Source: Asterella californica (taxonomy: Eukaryota; Streptophyta; Marchantiopsida; Marchantiales; Aytoniaceae). From it: a stretch of 64,000 bases of DNA. Positions 31,578 to 44,252 of the stretch are shown here, piece after piece. Position numbers and translations under genes: made by a program. The stretch's first letter is position 1. Each line of letters begins with the position of its first letter. Under the pieces are notes generated by a model that was not told where the DNA came from, did not search any database, and saw only the letters and a list, made by a program, of their open reading frames with translations. The stretch lies in the NCBI GenBank assembly GCA_036924285.1, contig JAYKYS010000004.1, positions 21,918,001 through 21,982,000 of the forward strand, written 5' to 3'.

Positions 31578-33384
31578 ATAGTTTTCAGATCAAAACCTCA
31601 ATCCAACTTGCTAATATGGATCAAATCTTAATCTATGCTAACTTGAGAGCTTTATAGACCCATGTAGGTTTGATCCAAGACCCTAAACAATCTATTTCAT
31701 CATTCAAGACGAAAATTTCTAAACATCTTATTGATAAGAGATCCCTTAATCCTATAAAGTTTCACTAAGAAATTCGATCTAGAACTCGAGAAATAGTAAA
31801 TCTCTTATCATTGTCATAGTTCACAATATCCGCCATGTCACATCTACATTATTCAACTTTAGTCGATCGTGAGGAACAATTAGAACACCATTGGTCCAAA
31901 CATAGACTAATGAGAGCAAAAAGAGCTCTAAGCTTATCTTTTCCTTGATCAAATCTTTCCACTAAAAAGACTTGTAACATCCAAGAGAACACTAGACACC
32001 ATAAGACTAGAAGAACCTATAAAATCCTTGAGGTATGTTAAAGATTTTTTTGTGGAACATAAATACGCAGAAGCGCTCAACCAGAATGAGACAATTGAGT
32101 TGTCATCTAATACAAAGTCAATATTATAACATGAAAATGATCTACAATGAAAAGTACGACAGAACAGAACGGTGAAACTATCACTTGGTTGAAATACACC
32201 TCTTCAAAGTTCCTCATAATCCATACTCGATGATTATTAACGAGTTCGAGTTTTCATCATATTTCTTGTCACATTTTGGTTCTTTTTGAGCAATTGGAGA
32301 GGTTATTAAGTCGTGCTTATAGAGTTACTTTCAGTTAAATGGTACATAGATAAGTAATTCAGATAGAGCACCGTGAGATCTGTTTATAACGGAGTTTTCT
32401 ACAACTTATACATATTCTTTGGATCATAACAAGCTTTAATATTGAATCGAGAGTGTTCAATGTCACATGTACTAGAAGAGTAGATAGAGAAACATTTAGG
32501 TTGAAAGATCAAGATTAAGAGCCAATCTAATCGAGCCACATACCTCTACACAGTCATATATCCAATGTATTATCGGAAAGAAAAATATATCATACGACAT
32601 CATGTAGTTCGGTTGCATTCGCTTGGGTCTACAAGCACGATCTCGTTCTCCTTGTTCATCATTTTGTGTGATCTCCTGATCCTTGCTCTTCATAGTGTGT
32701 TCTTCGACTCGATGCTTGGGTCTTTCAATATCGCAATAGCGCTCGGAGATCACTTCCGTACACTTCTTTACATTTTGTACATTTCCTCACGTACAAATTT
32801 TTGTCTTTAATGTCATGTTCGACAATACGACATCCAGCAAAGAGTTCACGCTCCATAGAGGATGTCACGGTGGAGTGACAACCGGGAGACTACCATAAAG
32901 ATAGACCAAGTGGTGCCCAAAACATCAAGAGTAAGATCAAACAAGAAACGCTTCTACAGGGTGCGATCAAGTAAATTTCCTAATATATCGAGGTTTCGCT
33001 ATATGACAATACGCAGCGGAGGTGCATGGTTCAACTTGCGGTTATTTTTTCTATTATAATATTTATTTTTTACTTCAAGGGCGCTAGAATTATGAGAATA
33101 TTAGAGCAATGTAACAGAGAGAGGAACTTTAGCTCGAATAGAGGGTTTAATGATATTAGCCGATTAAGACCCAAAAGTGTAAGAGGGAAAGAGAACAATC
33201 GAGCTAGAACTTAAATTGAGAGAGTAAAAGAATAATTTGCAAACAGTCAACTAAGGCTAAGCATAAGAAGAAAATATCTCTCTAATTTCCATATACTATC
33301 AAAACAAATAAAAATAACATTCCAACTCTTGCGAAGAGTACTTTACAGAGAGAGAGACTAGAAGAAGAAGACAAATCTTCTAAT
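31578..33384. other. AT-rich non-coding stretch
   Basis: No gene or element boundary recognised. Short ORFs at 32,496-33,214 lack family signals. The segment at about 33,245-33,310 (AAGAAGAAAATATCTC, AATTTCCATATACTAT) recurs at about 33,700-33,740. Confidence 0.45.
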
Positions 33385-33681
33385 AGGGGGTGTAAAAGTT
33401 GGAACCTTTCTGAAAGATTTTGGACCCGCGGGAGGGAGTTACGACAAAAAATCGACTAGACTTTGTCCGTTTTCTTTTGCGGTAGAGAATCTACTGCTTT
33501 GAATAGTTATTCTTGATGTAAGAATTGGAAAAAAATTAGTAATGAGATCGTAGTTCTCATTCACAAGGATAATCTATAATGAGTTGTGGTTCTACTGAAA
33601 GTTGTCCGCGATAAAATTATGACCTTCTCTCTCTGCCATTGAAGATTATTTCCTCTTAACTTTGACACTACCTAATAGCCA
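33385..33681. mobile_element. MITE-like element with TA flanks, copy 1
   Basis: The left end is TA followed by GGGGGTGTAAAAGTT; the right end is AACTTTGACACTACC followed by TA. Internally it shares GGTAGAGAATCTACTGCTT, TCATTCACAAG and GGTTCTAC with copy 2. About 300 bp, no coding capacity. TA target duplication fits the Tc1/mariner-like superfamily. Confidence 0.6.
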
Positions 33682-34168
33682 ACTAAGATCCAAAAAAGTC
33701 ATAAGAGGAAAATATATCTCAAATTTCCATATACTATAGAAAGAAATGAAAACTCTTCAGAAAAGATCTTGGACTTGAAATCGAGCGAGAGAGTATATGA
33801 ATTCAAATAGTTGACTAGATCCGAAGAAAATAAAGACTTGAATATCTGATATCCACTAGAATTATATGCTCTCAGTGAACTGTGACTATATGCATCAAGA
33901 AGAGCAAAAGTCAAGTAAACAAGCGAAAGAAATGTTGAATTGATGACGAAACATCAATGTCTGTCTCTGGATCATGAATGATTGTCAATGAACGTGAAAG
34001 GTAATATGAAGCATCACGGTAAATAAAAATAAATTATTATTTTTATTCATTTTTAGGTTTCTTTTGCTCTAGGACTTTATGCAACTGTGTGCTGCTAAAC
34101 CCTAGCAGGAAGACTCGACCTCACGCTGTCCATAGTGCCTCGGTTACGGACAGATGGAGTTGCCAACA

Positions 34169-34497
34169 AGCAGTAGGGGTGTCAAAATTGTAACCTTTCA
34201 AGAAGATTCGAGACCCACGGGAAAGAATTATGACTTTGGGTAGACGTCCATGGCTGTTATCTTAACAGCTTTTCACTCTTTCCGCCCATTCTCTTTTGTA
34301 GTAGAGAATCTACTGCTTCTGAGTAATTGTTGAAAGTGTCAGAACTGAAAACAAGTAATGAAAAGGGCATCATGTTCATTCACAAGAGAGATACAAAATA
34401 AAACACGGTTCTACATAAAGTTACTAGCGGTTAACTTATGACGTTTTGTCTCTCAACGATTGAAGAATTATTTCTCGAAACTTTTACACCCCTAATA
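34169..34497. mobile_element. MITE-like element with TA flanks, copy 2
   Basis: The left end is TA then GGGGTGTCAAAATTG; the right end is GAAACTTTTACACCCC then TA. The terminal inverted repeats are about 14-16 bp. Interior order matches copy 1. A further end of the same family occurs at about 57,303 (TAGGGGTGTCAAAGTTT). Confidence 0.65.
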
Positions 34498-34725
34498 GCT
34501 CGTTGATAACCCCATCTTTAAACATTGTTTCTTTTTCCTTTTCCTTTTAGAATGAAAACTGAAAATCTTTAAACATTGCTAATCTAGCTTTGCGAATCGA
34601 CTTACTGGTGCGGTACTGATGCTTCTAATGTTTCTAATCCCATCTCCATATTAGAAAAGTCTTAGTTAGCCACCACTGCCCACCAGTGAATCAATCAATG
34701 CCAGGGATCATATTAAGGAAGGTTC

Positions 34726-35013
34726 TTGTTTTCTTTTCCTTTTCTGTATTTTATTTCATTTCATTTCATTTTTAAGGGTCTTGTTCTATGCTCGATAAGC
34801 TTGAACGGAACGGAGGAATTCCAATACCGTAGGATATTTCGGTTGGCCAAACAAATAAACAATTCGAGTGAAAGGAAATCAGTTCGCCAACTGTTGTCCA
34901 TACTGGGAGACTATGCAAAATATAAGAATATTGTGAAGCGGATAATTTTTTCACCTCACAAGCTTCTTAATCACCTGGCTGAAGTTAGATATCCCATTAG
35001 CATCAAACAGTAA
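34726..35013 (+). CDS. Unrecognised 95-residue ORF
   Basis: The first 27 residues derive from a T-rich tract and are probably not protein. From about residue 28 the translation (LNGTEEFQYRRIFRLAK, then KSVRQLLSILGDYAKYKN) looks like a basic helical segment and has balanced codons. It might be a fragment of a gene or transposon ORF. No family recognised. Confidence 0.2.
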   Translation: MFSFPFLYFISFHFIFKGLVLCSISLNGTEEFQYRRIFRLAKQINNSSERKSVRQLLSILGDYAKYKNIVKRIIFSPHKLLNHLAEVRYPISIKQ

Positions 35014-37620
35014 GAACTTAGGTGTTAGTTATTTATGACACGGATTAATGAAAAATATCATTTGCGTCTCATTATCACTATTTATTTGTTCACTTTTATC
35101 TCTTAACCAACCTGTAAATTATTTCTAGAAAATGAAGATAAACTAAGACAATTGGTTTATTCTGAAGGGAAAGACAAAGAATTTATTTCATAACGAGAGT
35201 TGCTCTTGTTCGTCGGATTATAGTTATACTCTTCGTCACTCACGACTCTGCATCTAAATGTTTATTATGTTATACTTTTTAAATATAAAATTAACTCACT
35301 TTAATTTTTTCACTTTGAACATTTCAAAATCCAAAATTAGATTAAGTCTCTTTATTTATAATTCTCTTCCTCTGATTCTTCCTCTTTGTTTATTACACAT
35401 TATTGAATAGTATTCTCGAATCATTTTTCTTGTCACTATAATGTACTGTTCTTCCAAAATGGATTACAACCAGTGATAGAGATGAATTTTCATTCTCACT
35501 TCCCGAAACTCAGGATATATATATATAAATATATTGACGGTTGAAACGCTACAACTTTCTTAGTTGAACTTAGTTCACATGCAGAAACTTAACAAGCATT
35601 CATGCTTTCTGTCTTCGTGACCGTGATATGTATTAAAGAAAAGAAAAATCTATTATACTTCAAGCTTACGAGGAAAAATCTTAATTTCACTTAAAATCAA
35701 ATATTCACTTGTGGTTTAGGTGAACCGAACTATAAAGAGGTATCCCACGAGGTACAACTGCATCGACTTACCTCGAACTCCACTTGGAGATGAGGTAAAC
35801 TGAAGTCCAGCTGTATACTAGTATCAGACCAACAGGTAACAAAAAGTAACAACTGTCTAATTTCAGTTCCATTCCGATGGTTTCCACACTAGAAAGGAAA
35901 AAAAAGGAAAAAGGAAAAAAAGAAAAAGAAAAGACGCAAGATCAACATACGTACTTCCTTGGGTAAATTGTAATTCCAATATTGGTTTCTCGTCTGAAAT
36001 AATGTTCGGTTGTTTCCACACCTTGTGTATTGTTCTGGTGTTTGCCATTCGGTAGATATATGTGTTTCTCTGAACTCAGGAGAGTAGAATCCATGTTATT
36101 CAAAGAAAAAGAACCTAGGTTTGTCTATGTTATTCGAGTTTCTATGTGCTTTTTGACGCTGATTCATATTATGTCTATCGTCTATCATTCTATCATATCG
36201 TCAAGTCTTTTATTCATCTACTAATTGCAATAAAAATTCTTTCATCTTTTAAAAAAAATGAAAAAAAGACTTGCTCGCTAATCTTTAGCTTTTCTGTATG
36301 ATAGATAGAATTTTCCCACGGTATGATCGCTATCTAGGCAACCGAGTACATGGTAATGACAGTATCTTGTTATTTACAAGTTCATCAGACGGTGCGGACA
36401 TGAAGACTCGCACCACATCAACTAAGAGGAGTTGAGACTGTAGAGTTAACTCTTCTGAGTGTATCTACATGAGTTGCGAACACTCTTGGCTAACGAATGA
36501 GCAAACAAAACCCTACTACAGTACGTGGATGCCTCCTTCCTTTCCCCACATGCGTGGTTACGTGAGGTCCCATGGACGCTATAGTGGTGTTTTAGGTCTC
36601 GAGCTCATTCGCGTGTTTGCCTTCACCATGGTAGCTTTCCCTCGCTTCCCGTTAATATGTGGTTGGCAGCACGTGCAAACCTTGGTATATGGTTGGGAAC
36701 GCGTGGATTTGCACGGTGTGGCTACCCGGTCTGGCTGCTCTCTTGTTCCTTTGTTATTCAACTTAATAAAGTTTTCGGGTGTTCTTTAAGAATAAAAGTG
36801 TTTAAAGAATACTAATTTGATACTTTGCATGAGAGACACATGGCATACAAATGCTCTTAATGGGGACAGGAAACACCAATCAAGCTACTTTAAATAGACT
36901 TATGAAACACAAGAGAGAGTGGGAACAACAAGTCTATAGCTATTCTCGTCTTTCTGCTAAGGCCTCGTGTCAGGATCCAGGCCAGACCAAGTGCTACTAT
37001 AGGTAGTGGAGTGTCGTGACTTGTCTCACAGCTAAGCAAAGGTAATGAATGAGGTGGCGATCCTTGTGTGCTTTGAATTGAAACACGGAGGCTTAGCGAA
37101 GGAAACGTAAGGATCCTCAGTTCACTCTGTCTGTCAGTACCCACCTCCAGTTTTCGGGTCGGAGACGGAAAAGAACTCAAGACGGAAAGTTGAGAAAAGA
37201 TATACGAGCGTGTCAAATCTTTGCCACAATACGCAATAATTGTCAAAACAAATATATAAGATACTCGAGCTAGTATTAGACCTCAAGAATAAAATGTATG
37301 CAACATGAACTTTTGCCAAGAGCGAAAGGAAAAGACAAGTGAAGAACTAGGGAGATAATATCGGGTTCAGAACTGGATAGCTAAAAGAAAATCTCTTCAA
37401 TGTTATTTGGTGTTCCATATTGTTGTGTATTATCTAATAATATGTAACTATTATCTATAAGTTATGAAAAATTAAAGTAAACTAATAAATAACTTTTACT
37501 AATTATAAACAGAAGAGAGAGATGCGAGAAATCCAAACTAAACCCATAAATCAAGAACAGAAAGATACACCGTTGAGAATACAACTGCTAGTTCTATAAC
37601 CATATATACATTATGTACAT
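35014..37620. other. Non-coding stretch with a purine tract and a GC-richer patch
   Basis: A nearly pure A/G run lies at 35,891-35,936. From about 36,520 to 36,770 the DNA is richer in GC than its surroundings and holds an intact 106-residue plus-strand ORF (36469-36789) without recognisable motifs. It ends near AATAAAG at about 36,763, so this could be part of an LTR or a transposon end. The rest is AT-rich and featureless. Confidence 0.4.
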
Positions 37621-37720
37621 TAATTTATTATCTAATTCTTTTTTGTGAAAGAATTAGGTAAAAGAGTATAGTGCATATTTCTCCTTTTCAAAAATGGAAG
37701 AGATGAATAATCTGCATGCA
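37621..37720 (-). repeat. Copy of the double-hairpin repeat
   Basis: Hairpin A remnant TTATTATCTAATTCTT/AAGAATTAGGTA is followed by hairpin B remnant GTGCATATTTCTCC/GGAAGAGATGAATAATCTGCATGC. The order A-B is as at 57.57 kb. Confidence 0.6.
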
Positions 37721-38710
37721 AAGTGAAGTTTGACCGGAAAGAGGAAAAACCAAACATGTACATAAGTCAGAAAATTACGATGAACTACTGGCTGGCTATC
37801 GGTTTCAGAAAGTTTAATGAAAACATTAAACAACATAGAAGAACACAGATGAGGAAAATTACAGTACACATGCTTGACTGAAGAAACATTTAAGAGGGCC
37901 AAGAGAGTAACACATGGCCGCAATAGTCAGAAAACCCATAAGCACTTAACTTGAACGGAAGCTTCTTTTAATTTTACATTTTCCCTTGCATGAGTAAAAA
38001 TATTTTAAATTTAAGAAGTTTAATTTATATCTTAATCCTTCCAAGAAGAAGAGTTAGGACACATTTTAAAGGGTCTGCAGATCCCCCTTATTCCGACCTT
38101 AGAAGAAGGTGATTATGCATATGCATACCTTACTAAGTTATGCACAAGTGCCAAGTGCCATACGGGTGAAAGTGCATAATGGACAAGCAGTAGTAGATCT
38201 TATCTATGATGTTTAACGACTCGAATGTATCATACAATGATACATATTGCATATGCTCGCGTTTGAGCACCATTAGCCTAAATTAAAAAAAAAACTTTTT
38301 AAAACATTTACAAAAGTCGAACCAAACAAAAAGAAGTAAACACTTGCTGGAACCTGGAGCGATTAGCCTAAATAGACAGCTCCACCCGAGTTACAAAGAT
38401 CGAGTCCAATATCAGCGATTGCTGGAAACTGGAGCCTGACCTCTAAACTAGCTAGCCACTCATGATATAGTTACTATGTAATGTCACTTCTCCTATTAGA
38501 TTATTAGAAGTATTTAGGCGAATATTCATTTTACTCCAATACTTAATATTATCTGGTTGTAAACGGTTTTCTGATAAAGTTATACTTTAATTTTTTTCAT
38601 GAAAATCATCGAACCAATGAAGATATGTCACATCCCCATGAGTGTCATTTAAAATACCTAGATTTGAGAGGTATAATCTACAGTCTTTGCCGCATTTTTA
38701 TTTCAGATCT

Positions 38711-38815
38711 TCTTTGCATATTTCATTTCCTCCATCTCTTGATGAAAGAGATAATTATGCATGGATTTAATTTATTATTGTTGAGGTGGGTTAGGTAATA
38801 AACTAAATCGATGTT
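38711..38815 (+). repeat. Copy of the double-hairpin repeat
   Basis: Hairpin B (CTTTGCATATTTCATTTCC to GATAATTATGCAT) precedes hairpin A (ATTTAATTTATTA, then GGTTAGGTAATAAACTAAAT). The order B-A is as at 48.5 kb. A more degenerate copy lies at about 38,015-38,140. Confidence 0.6.
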
Positions 38816-39430
38816 ATTAGTTTGCTGTGTTTGTTAACAGTCTCTCGTACTTGTAGTTTCAAAAGCACGTCTACTCGTGCTTATTTATGAGTTATGTCTC
38901 TACCGTCTTGCAACTGTAAGTGCGGTTTAACACTTATCCATAACTTTAATTTTTTTTTACAGTTTTGTGTAGAACATTCATAACATTTTCATCCTTCCTA
39001 CAATATAAAGCGAGCAAAAGTTTTCCGAACTTATCTTGCATGCATATTAAATTTCTATTTCTATGACCCAAACATTTATAGTCTCTATGGTTGTTTAAGT
39101 TCACAAATGATCTTCAAATAAGTCGAATATTGTCGTGTCATGGGTCAACTTCTGCATGAAAATCAAATTCTAAAATTGTGCATTATTGCTCTAAAAACGT
39201 TCATAAAAATGAACTTTCTACATAACTCTCGAATCTCCACTATCATTGCACTAATTGGTAGAGCTCGTTGTACACTTCTCCTATATACTTCAATTATTAC
39301 ATTGAGACGTTTAATAATGACATTATGAAATCCAAAAGATGAGAAATTCAAGTTAAACATTAGCTTATGGATGCTGATTGGGTAACTGCTATCCCAACGA
39401 ATACTAAGGGTACAAACGATCTGCTTCACT
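38816..39430. other. AT-rich non-coding spacer
   Basis: Nothing recognisable apart from a T-run near 38,950. Confidence 0.4.
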
Positions 39431-40900
39431 ATCTAGGTTGAACGTAAGTATAGATACCTAGTATAAGGGGATGCTTAACAAGTTAGCTCGCACTTGCAAC
39501 ATATCATTTTGGGAGATTGGGAGGTCCAACGCAGATGTGCAAGATGTCAATGGGTTCTGATTTGTGCAAGCTACGCACATGTGAAGACAGTTCACAAAGA
39601 GTTGGATTAGAGAGAGAATTCTAGGCAGAATCGAGACATAGAGAAGAAAGAAAATATCGCTTCAGTTTCCTATGAGCGATTGTTGGACTATTTTGTCGTC
39701 TTGAGCCCAAATTTGTTGTCCTTGGATCCATTAGGATCAGAACAAAATTTCTTCAAAATTGAATTGAAGACCATATAAAGTTTCATATGATTTGAGATAT
39801 AAGGAGAGAGATTGATTCAAATGGAGATATTTTTGTCAGTTCTAGTCCACATAAGGGTGTTTTGTTATTCGTGATCAGTGGATCAAACTATTCGTTCTTG
39901 GTGCTAACGTGATCAATGAATCTTTATCTATGCTTAGAAGAAGACCGTATGTGGATTGGGTTATTGTGTCATGTGTGGTCAGTGAAGTTGAGATGTAGAT
40001 GATAAATTTATTATATACTTTTGTCCAATGTGGTTGAATTTCTCATCTTTCTTCACAAAAGGAGCTCCAAACTGCTTGGTTGGGGAGTCATTGGGATCAA
40101 GGTAATCAAATCAACGTGTAGAGGAAGATGGATCTCATGTCCGTTTGCTGGTGTGCATGTCTTTAAGCCACAAGGATGTGGTTTTGAAGATTCAAGCACC
40201 TACGACCAAAAAATTGAAGATATCTCGGTTATTGAGAGATGGATCTGAAGGTTGTTGGAGTCAAAAGAGAAGACCTTATTGATATTTGAAGACCATTTGG
40301 AGAAAGTAGAAAGTACTCAAATAAGTATTATTTGGTCTCTTCGCTACATTTTCTATCGTTCTAGATTCGTTTGAGCTCCATTTGATTATGTAGACTTGTA
40401 TGTAGCTTGTTTATGCTACAAGCATGTATATGATGAGTTTTGGATCATGTTTTGGATTGTGAGACGCTGTTATGAAGTTTTTTGTTAGCAAATATATGTT
40501 TCTCTTGCTTCAAGTTACGCTTCAAAATGTATTGTCCTAGGTATGGGTTCAAACATTTTTTCAAAGACTTGGATGCAACCCACCGACTATGTAGGCATGT
40601 TTTATCACTATTGTGCTTATAGAGAAAATACGGAAGTGTATAGAAAATGAGGTTTAGTGTATCTAAGGTGCCGATTGAGGTTATTTCTCTCTTTCTCCAT
40701 CTCCTCTCTCTCCTTCACGCAAAATATGATATGAAAACGTATCAAGATATTTCACATCAGGATGGACACTCCATCCTATCAAGAGATTTTACATCAGTAA
40801 TTATACTCAAATTCAATACATTTAAAGATGTAAACATCTTGTCACAATTTAGACAAGAGTAGTGCTTATGCACTTAGTATTGCTCAAGGACTGAGTAGTT
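39431..40900 (+). repeat. Ty1/copia-style LTR or leader remnant
   Basis: The text resembles plant copia LTR-leader DNA (TTTGGATCATGTTTTGGATTG, GTTATGAAGTTTTTTGTTAGC). The part at 40,463-40,650 aligns with 16,540-16,740. The 75-residue ORF at 40021-40248 has no domain. Borders are not resolved. Confidence 0.4.
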
Positions 40901-41080
40901 TAATTAATTAACCAACTGTTTCATCTGCAAAGGAGATTAAGTAATAATCAAACATTTGATCACAATTGTTATAAACACTTTAATGTCATTTGAAGTACTG
41001 GTCCTTACTGGTACCTTGGTTAGTCAAGGTGATTGTTGGAGTGACTAGATAGGTACGTCCGTCTTATCTCATATTACTGA

Positions 41081-42644
41081 CTATGGATGTTTTTCTGAGC
41101 TTGAAGTGCATTTGGTTTGAAGTGTAGTGAAGTGATTCATAATTGCTTGCATGCAGTATGATGCGACTTGTAGGAGTTCTCCTATGCTTAGATCTGCTTC
41201 TTGCTCCATGATACGATCGTCTACGTGCTTTGCATTGCTTTTCCAGCTTGTAAGTTTATCCGGTTCTGTTGGAACTGTAGCTTCTGTTGTATCGGTGTGA
41301 ATATATTTTTCTTGATGTTGAAACAATATCTTCATTGTCTGGATTGCATTTTCTTCTTGTTTCATCAAACTGTCTATGTTGAGGTTATTTTTGTTTGGGA
41401 CTGTCTCGCTCTCCTTCGAGAGGAAATTTGAACTCTTCACTTGTAGAAGGGTATCCGGATCCATTTGCTCTTTGTGGAGCTCTTTCTCGTGCATACATGT
41501 TATCAAGATCTCGGATGACAGTCCGTACAATCCGGTCTTTTTTTTTATCAGATCAGAACTTCACTTCTTCTCTATCTTCAAAAGGAGAGTCAGATCCAGA
41601 TGAGTTCTCATCTTCAAGATTTTTTCTTTTCATTTCTCTGGTCATGATTTTACATTCTTGTACCTCTTTTTCCTGTACAAAAACAGCGTTAGTTTCGACC
41701 ATCCTACATTCTTTTTCTTCAACCCACCGTCTGTCTTGTTGATGTTTAGTAAACAAAAGACATTGTGGATCTCAGATGTGTCTTTTCTTGTAACAATAGA
41801 ATGCAAGTCATATTTTCCGTATTGGATAACAGTGCGTTTGGATATTTGCTTCTACCACCTCGTCTCCTACAACGTCCTCTCCCTCCTTGACGGTGGTGTT
41901 TGATGCATTGAATTTGGTTGATTGGAACATTCTTCTGTTTGTTTATGGGATTGTAGTAGTAATCTTGAATGTTATGAGCGCCCATTTTGCACCAGTAGCA
42001 ACATTTTTTAGTGTTTGTTTTTTTGTTTTTCATCGTTCCTCATAAGCTTTTTAAGCTTAAGTAGTCATGTTTCTTCTTCTTTTTATCTCGGCTGTCGTTA
42101 CTATCCACCTCTCTTTTTTCGAGTTCTTTATACTAGCATTTGTCCTCATCTGCATATCCATCTCGTAATGCAAGGACTCTTTGTCGTTGGCGTAGTCCGA
42201 CTTCCAGTTCATCTGCATTTGCATAACCTCTATCCTCCATTAGATGTAAGTATTTAGATCGTACTACACTTCGTAAGCAAGTGATACGGAGGTAATCCAA
42301 GACAATTGTGGTTAGTCTTGATGATACTACTCGGAAGCGGGTTAAGAAATCACTTATATTTCTCTTTCACTTTGTTTCATGCTACCGAGTTTGAACATGA
42401 TATCCACATCTTCTTTGACCATCCTGAATCCATTTAGAATGATTGTTTCTACTTGATCCCAAGGTGTGATATCAACGATTCTGCTTTGAGTGTACCATCC
42501 AAATGCTCGCTTCTTCAATGTACTTGAAAACAAAGTTGCTTTATCAGTTGGATCTTCTTTGTTTCGAATCATATAGAGCTTGAAGGCTGTTATATGCAGG
42601 TCCATGTCTTCATTTGGTTTCTCTTTGAATAGTGACATGGACAT
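41081..42644 (-). pseudogene. Degraded Ty3/gypsy gag region
   Basis: Read on the minus strand: a retrotransposon gag helix domain (42644-42354; FSSTLKKRAFGWYTQSRI, then WDQVETIILNGF); next, a damaged zinc knuckle (about 42,000; CYWCKMGAHNIQDY, where the last Cys is replaced by Tyr), followed by a basic GRGRCRRRGGR patch. Then an acidic linker (41,756-41,560), and last a segment at about 41,250-41,130 (DDRIMEQEADLSIGELLQVA) that resembles the domain before the protease in TE1. The pieces lie in different frames with stops between. There is no protease or RT after it, so this is an isolated gag remnant. Confidence 0.65.
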
Positions 42645-43059
42645 ACGGAGTCATGACGCCATTATGATTAGATTTGAAATTGATACAAGATTGATATTAG
42701 TAATACGAATTGGATTGGTAATAGGATTCGGACTGGTTGGAGGGTTTAGACTAGGAATGGTTTATGTGAAGAAGTTTGTGTGTTTCCGGTTGTAGTATTT
42801 GTAGATGGAGGAACAATTGTTGGATTGATCGTGATGTTGATTGATATTGTTTGACTAATTGGTGAGGTTTATTGAGTAGTGCTTGATGTGTATAAAATAT
42901 TTGATTTAATGAGAAGATAAGTGTTGTTGTTGGAGAAAGGATTGAGGAAGGTGATAGTACCAGTGTTTTAGCTTTTATGCTCGATTATGTCTTTCTTTCT
43001 TTCCCCAATGAGCTTTGTCGTATGTATAAATTTTGGATCATATCTTCGATCACATTGAA

Positions 43060-43835
43060 CATGCATCCCCAAGCAATGATGGATTTATTGAAGATCTGTC
43101 ATATCAAATTCATCACTTAATATATCCTTTATAAATTGTAAGAGAATCAGATTAGTTGTGGTGAGAATGATATCATCAACATACAATGCAAAGACTAGAT
43201 ATCTCAAGAAATTAGCCTACTCACTGGAATCTGCTGCAGACGGTTGAAATTTATGTTTCAAGTAACTATCCATCTGCTAGAACCAAGTTCTTGAAGATTA
43301 CTTTAGTCCGTAAATCATCCGTTGTAGCTTACAGACCGAAGCGAGATTAGACACATATAATCTTTTAGAAGCTGCATGTACACATCTTTCTCCAACACGC
43401 CGTTTAAGAATACCGTTTTAACGTCCGTTTGATGAACATGCATGTCATGTTGAGTAGTGATAGCAAGAATCACACAAATGGACTGCAAGCTTACCATTGA
43501 CAAGAATGTAGCATCATAATCAATGTTTTTTATTTGCAGAAACAATTGGACCTTAAACCTGTAGACGGGACTATCACGACCAAATTTTTTTGAAGATCCA
43601 CTTGCAGTCAACAGAATGCCGATTAGGAGGTAAGTGAGTAAGTTTCCAAGTCGACATTCTCTCCATAGAGCTGAGCTCCTCTCAAGGATAGCAGCTTGCT
43701 AGTGAATGGAATCCGGTCTTGGCACTGCTTCTTCAAACATCTTAGGTTCTTGTGGCATAACGGATGGATATAGAGCCGATCCAAAAAAAGAGAATGAAAT
43801 TTCAAAAATCATCAAGTAATGTGATCTAGAAAGAC
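43060..43835 (-). pseudogene. Degraded Ty1/copia reverse transcriptase
   Basis: On the minus strand, HQTDVKTVFLNGVLEKDVYMQ (about 43,430-43,370) is the hallmark copia RT segment, with the first catalytic Asp. At about 43,190-43,155 the minus strand reads ALYVDDIIL, the second catalytic box. Between them the YGLK and DSYLK segments are recognisable but carry several stops. It lies 5' (higher coordinates) of the gypsy gag remnant in the same orientation, so it belongs to a different element. Confidence 0.8.
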
Positions 43836-44000
43836 ATGCATGTATCTCAAAGATATAATTTAAACCAAGTCTATTGATTAGTCATTTCGCTTGATTATGA
43901 TTCTTTGGAGTCTGATTCTACAGAGGTAACATAGTCTTCCATAAGAAAGCAAGGACCTCGTCCAAAACAACATTCAGACATCTATTTGTAGAGAAAATGC

Positions 44001-44252
44001 TTAACAATATCTTGTGAATGATATCTTTGAAATCCTAGCATTCTTGTAGAGAGGTGGACAAGCATCCTCCAAAATCTTTTGTCTTTCTTCAGAATTGCCA
44101 CCCTTAGTAATCTCTTCTCTCTCAGCAGTGTCCTCTACCACTCCCATTTCGAATGGTTGTTCATGATGATTTGGATCTTGCGCATCTGCAAATTGAGGAG
44201 CACTTGTTTGCTCATTTAGTGAGTCTAGTACATTAAAAGTTTCAGCTATCAT
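44001..44252 (-). pseudogene. Probable linker region upstream of the copia RT remnant
   Basis: An 83-residue acidic ORF rich in Glu, Asp, Pro and Asn. Low-complexity acidic linkers lie between integrase and RT in copia polyproteins, and the position and strand fit. No direct domain evidence. Confidence 0.3.
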
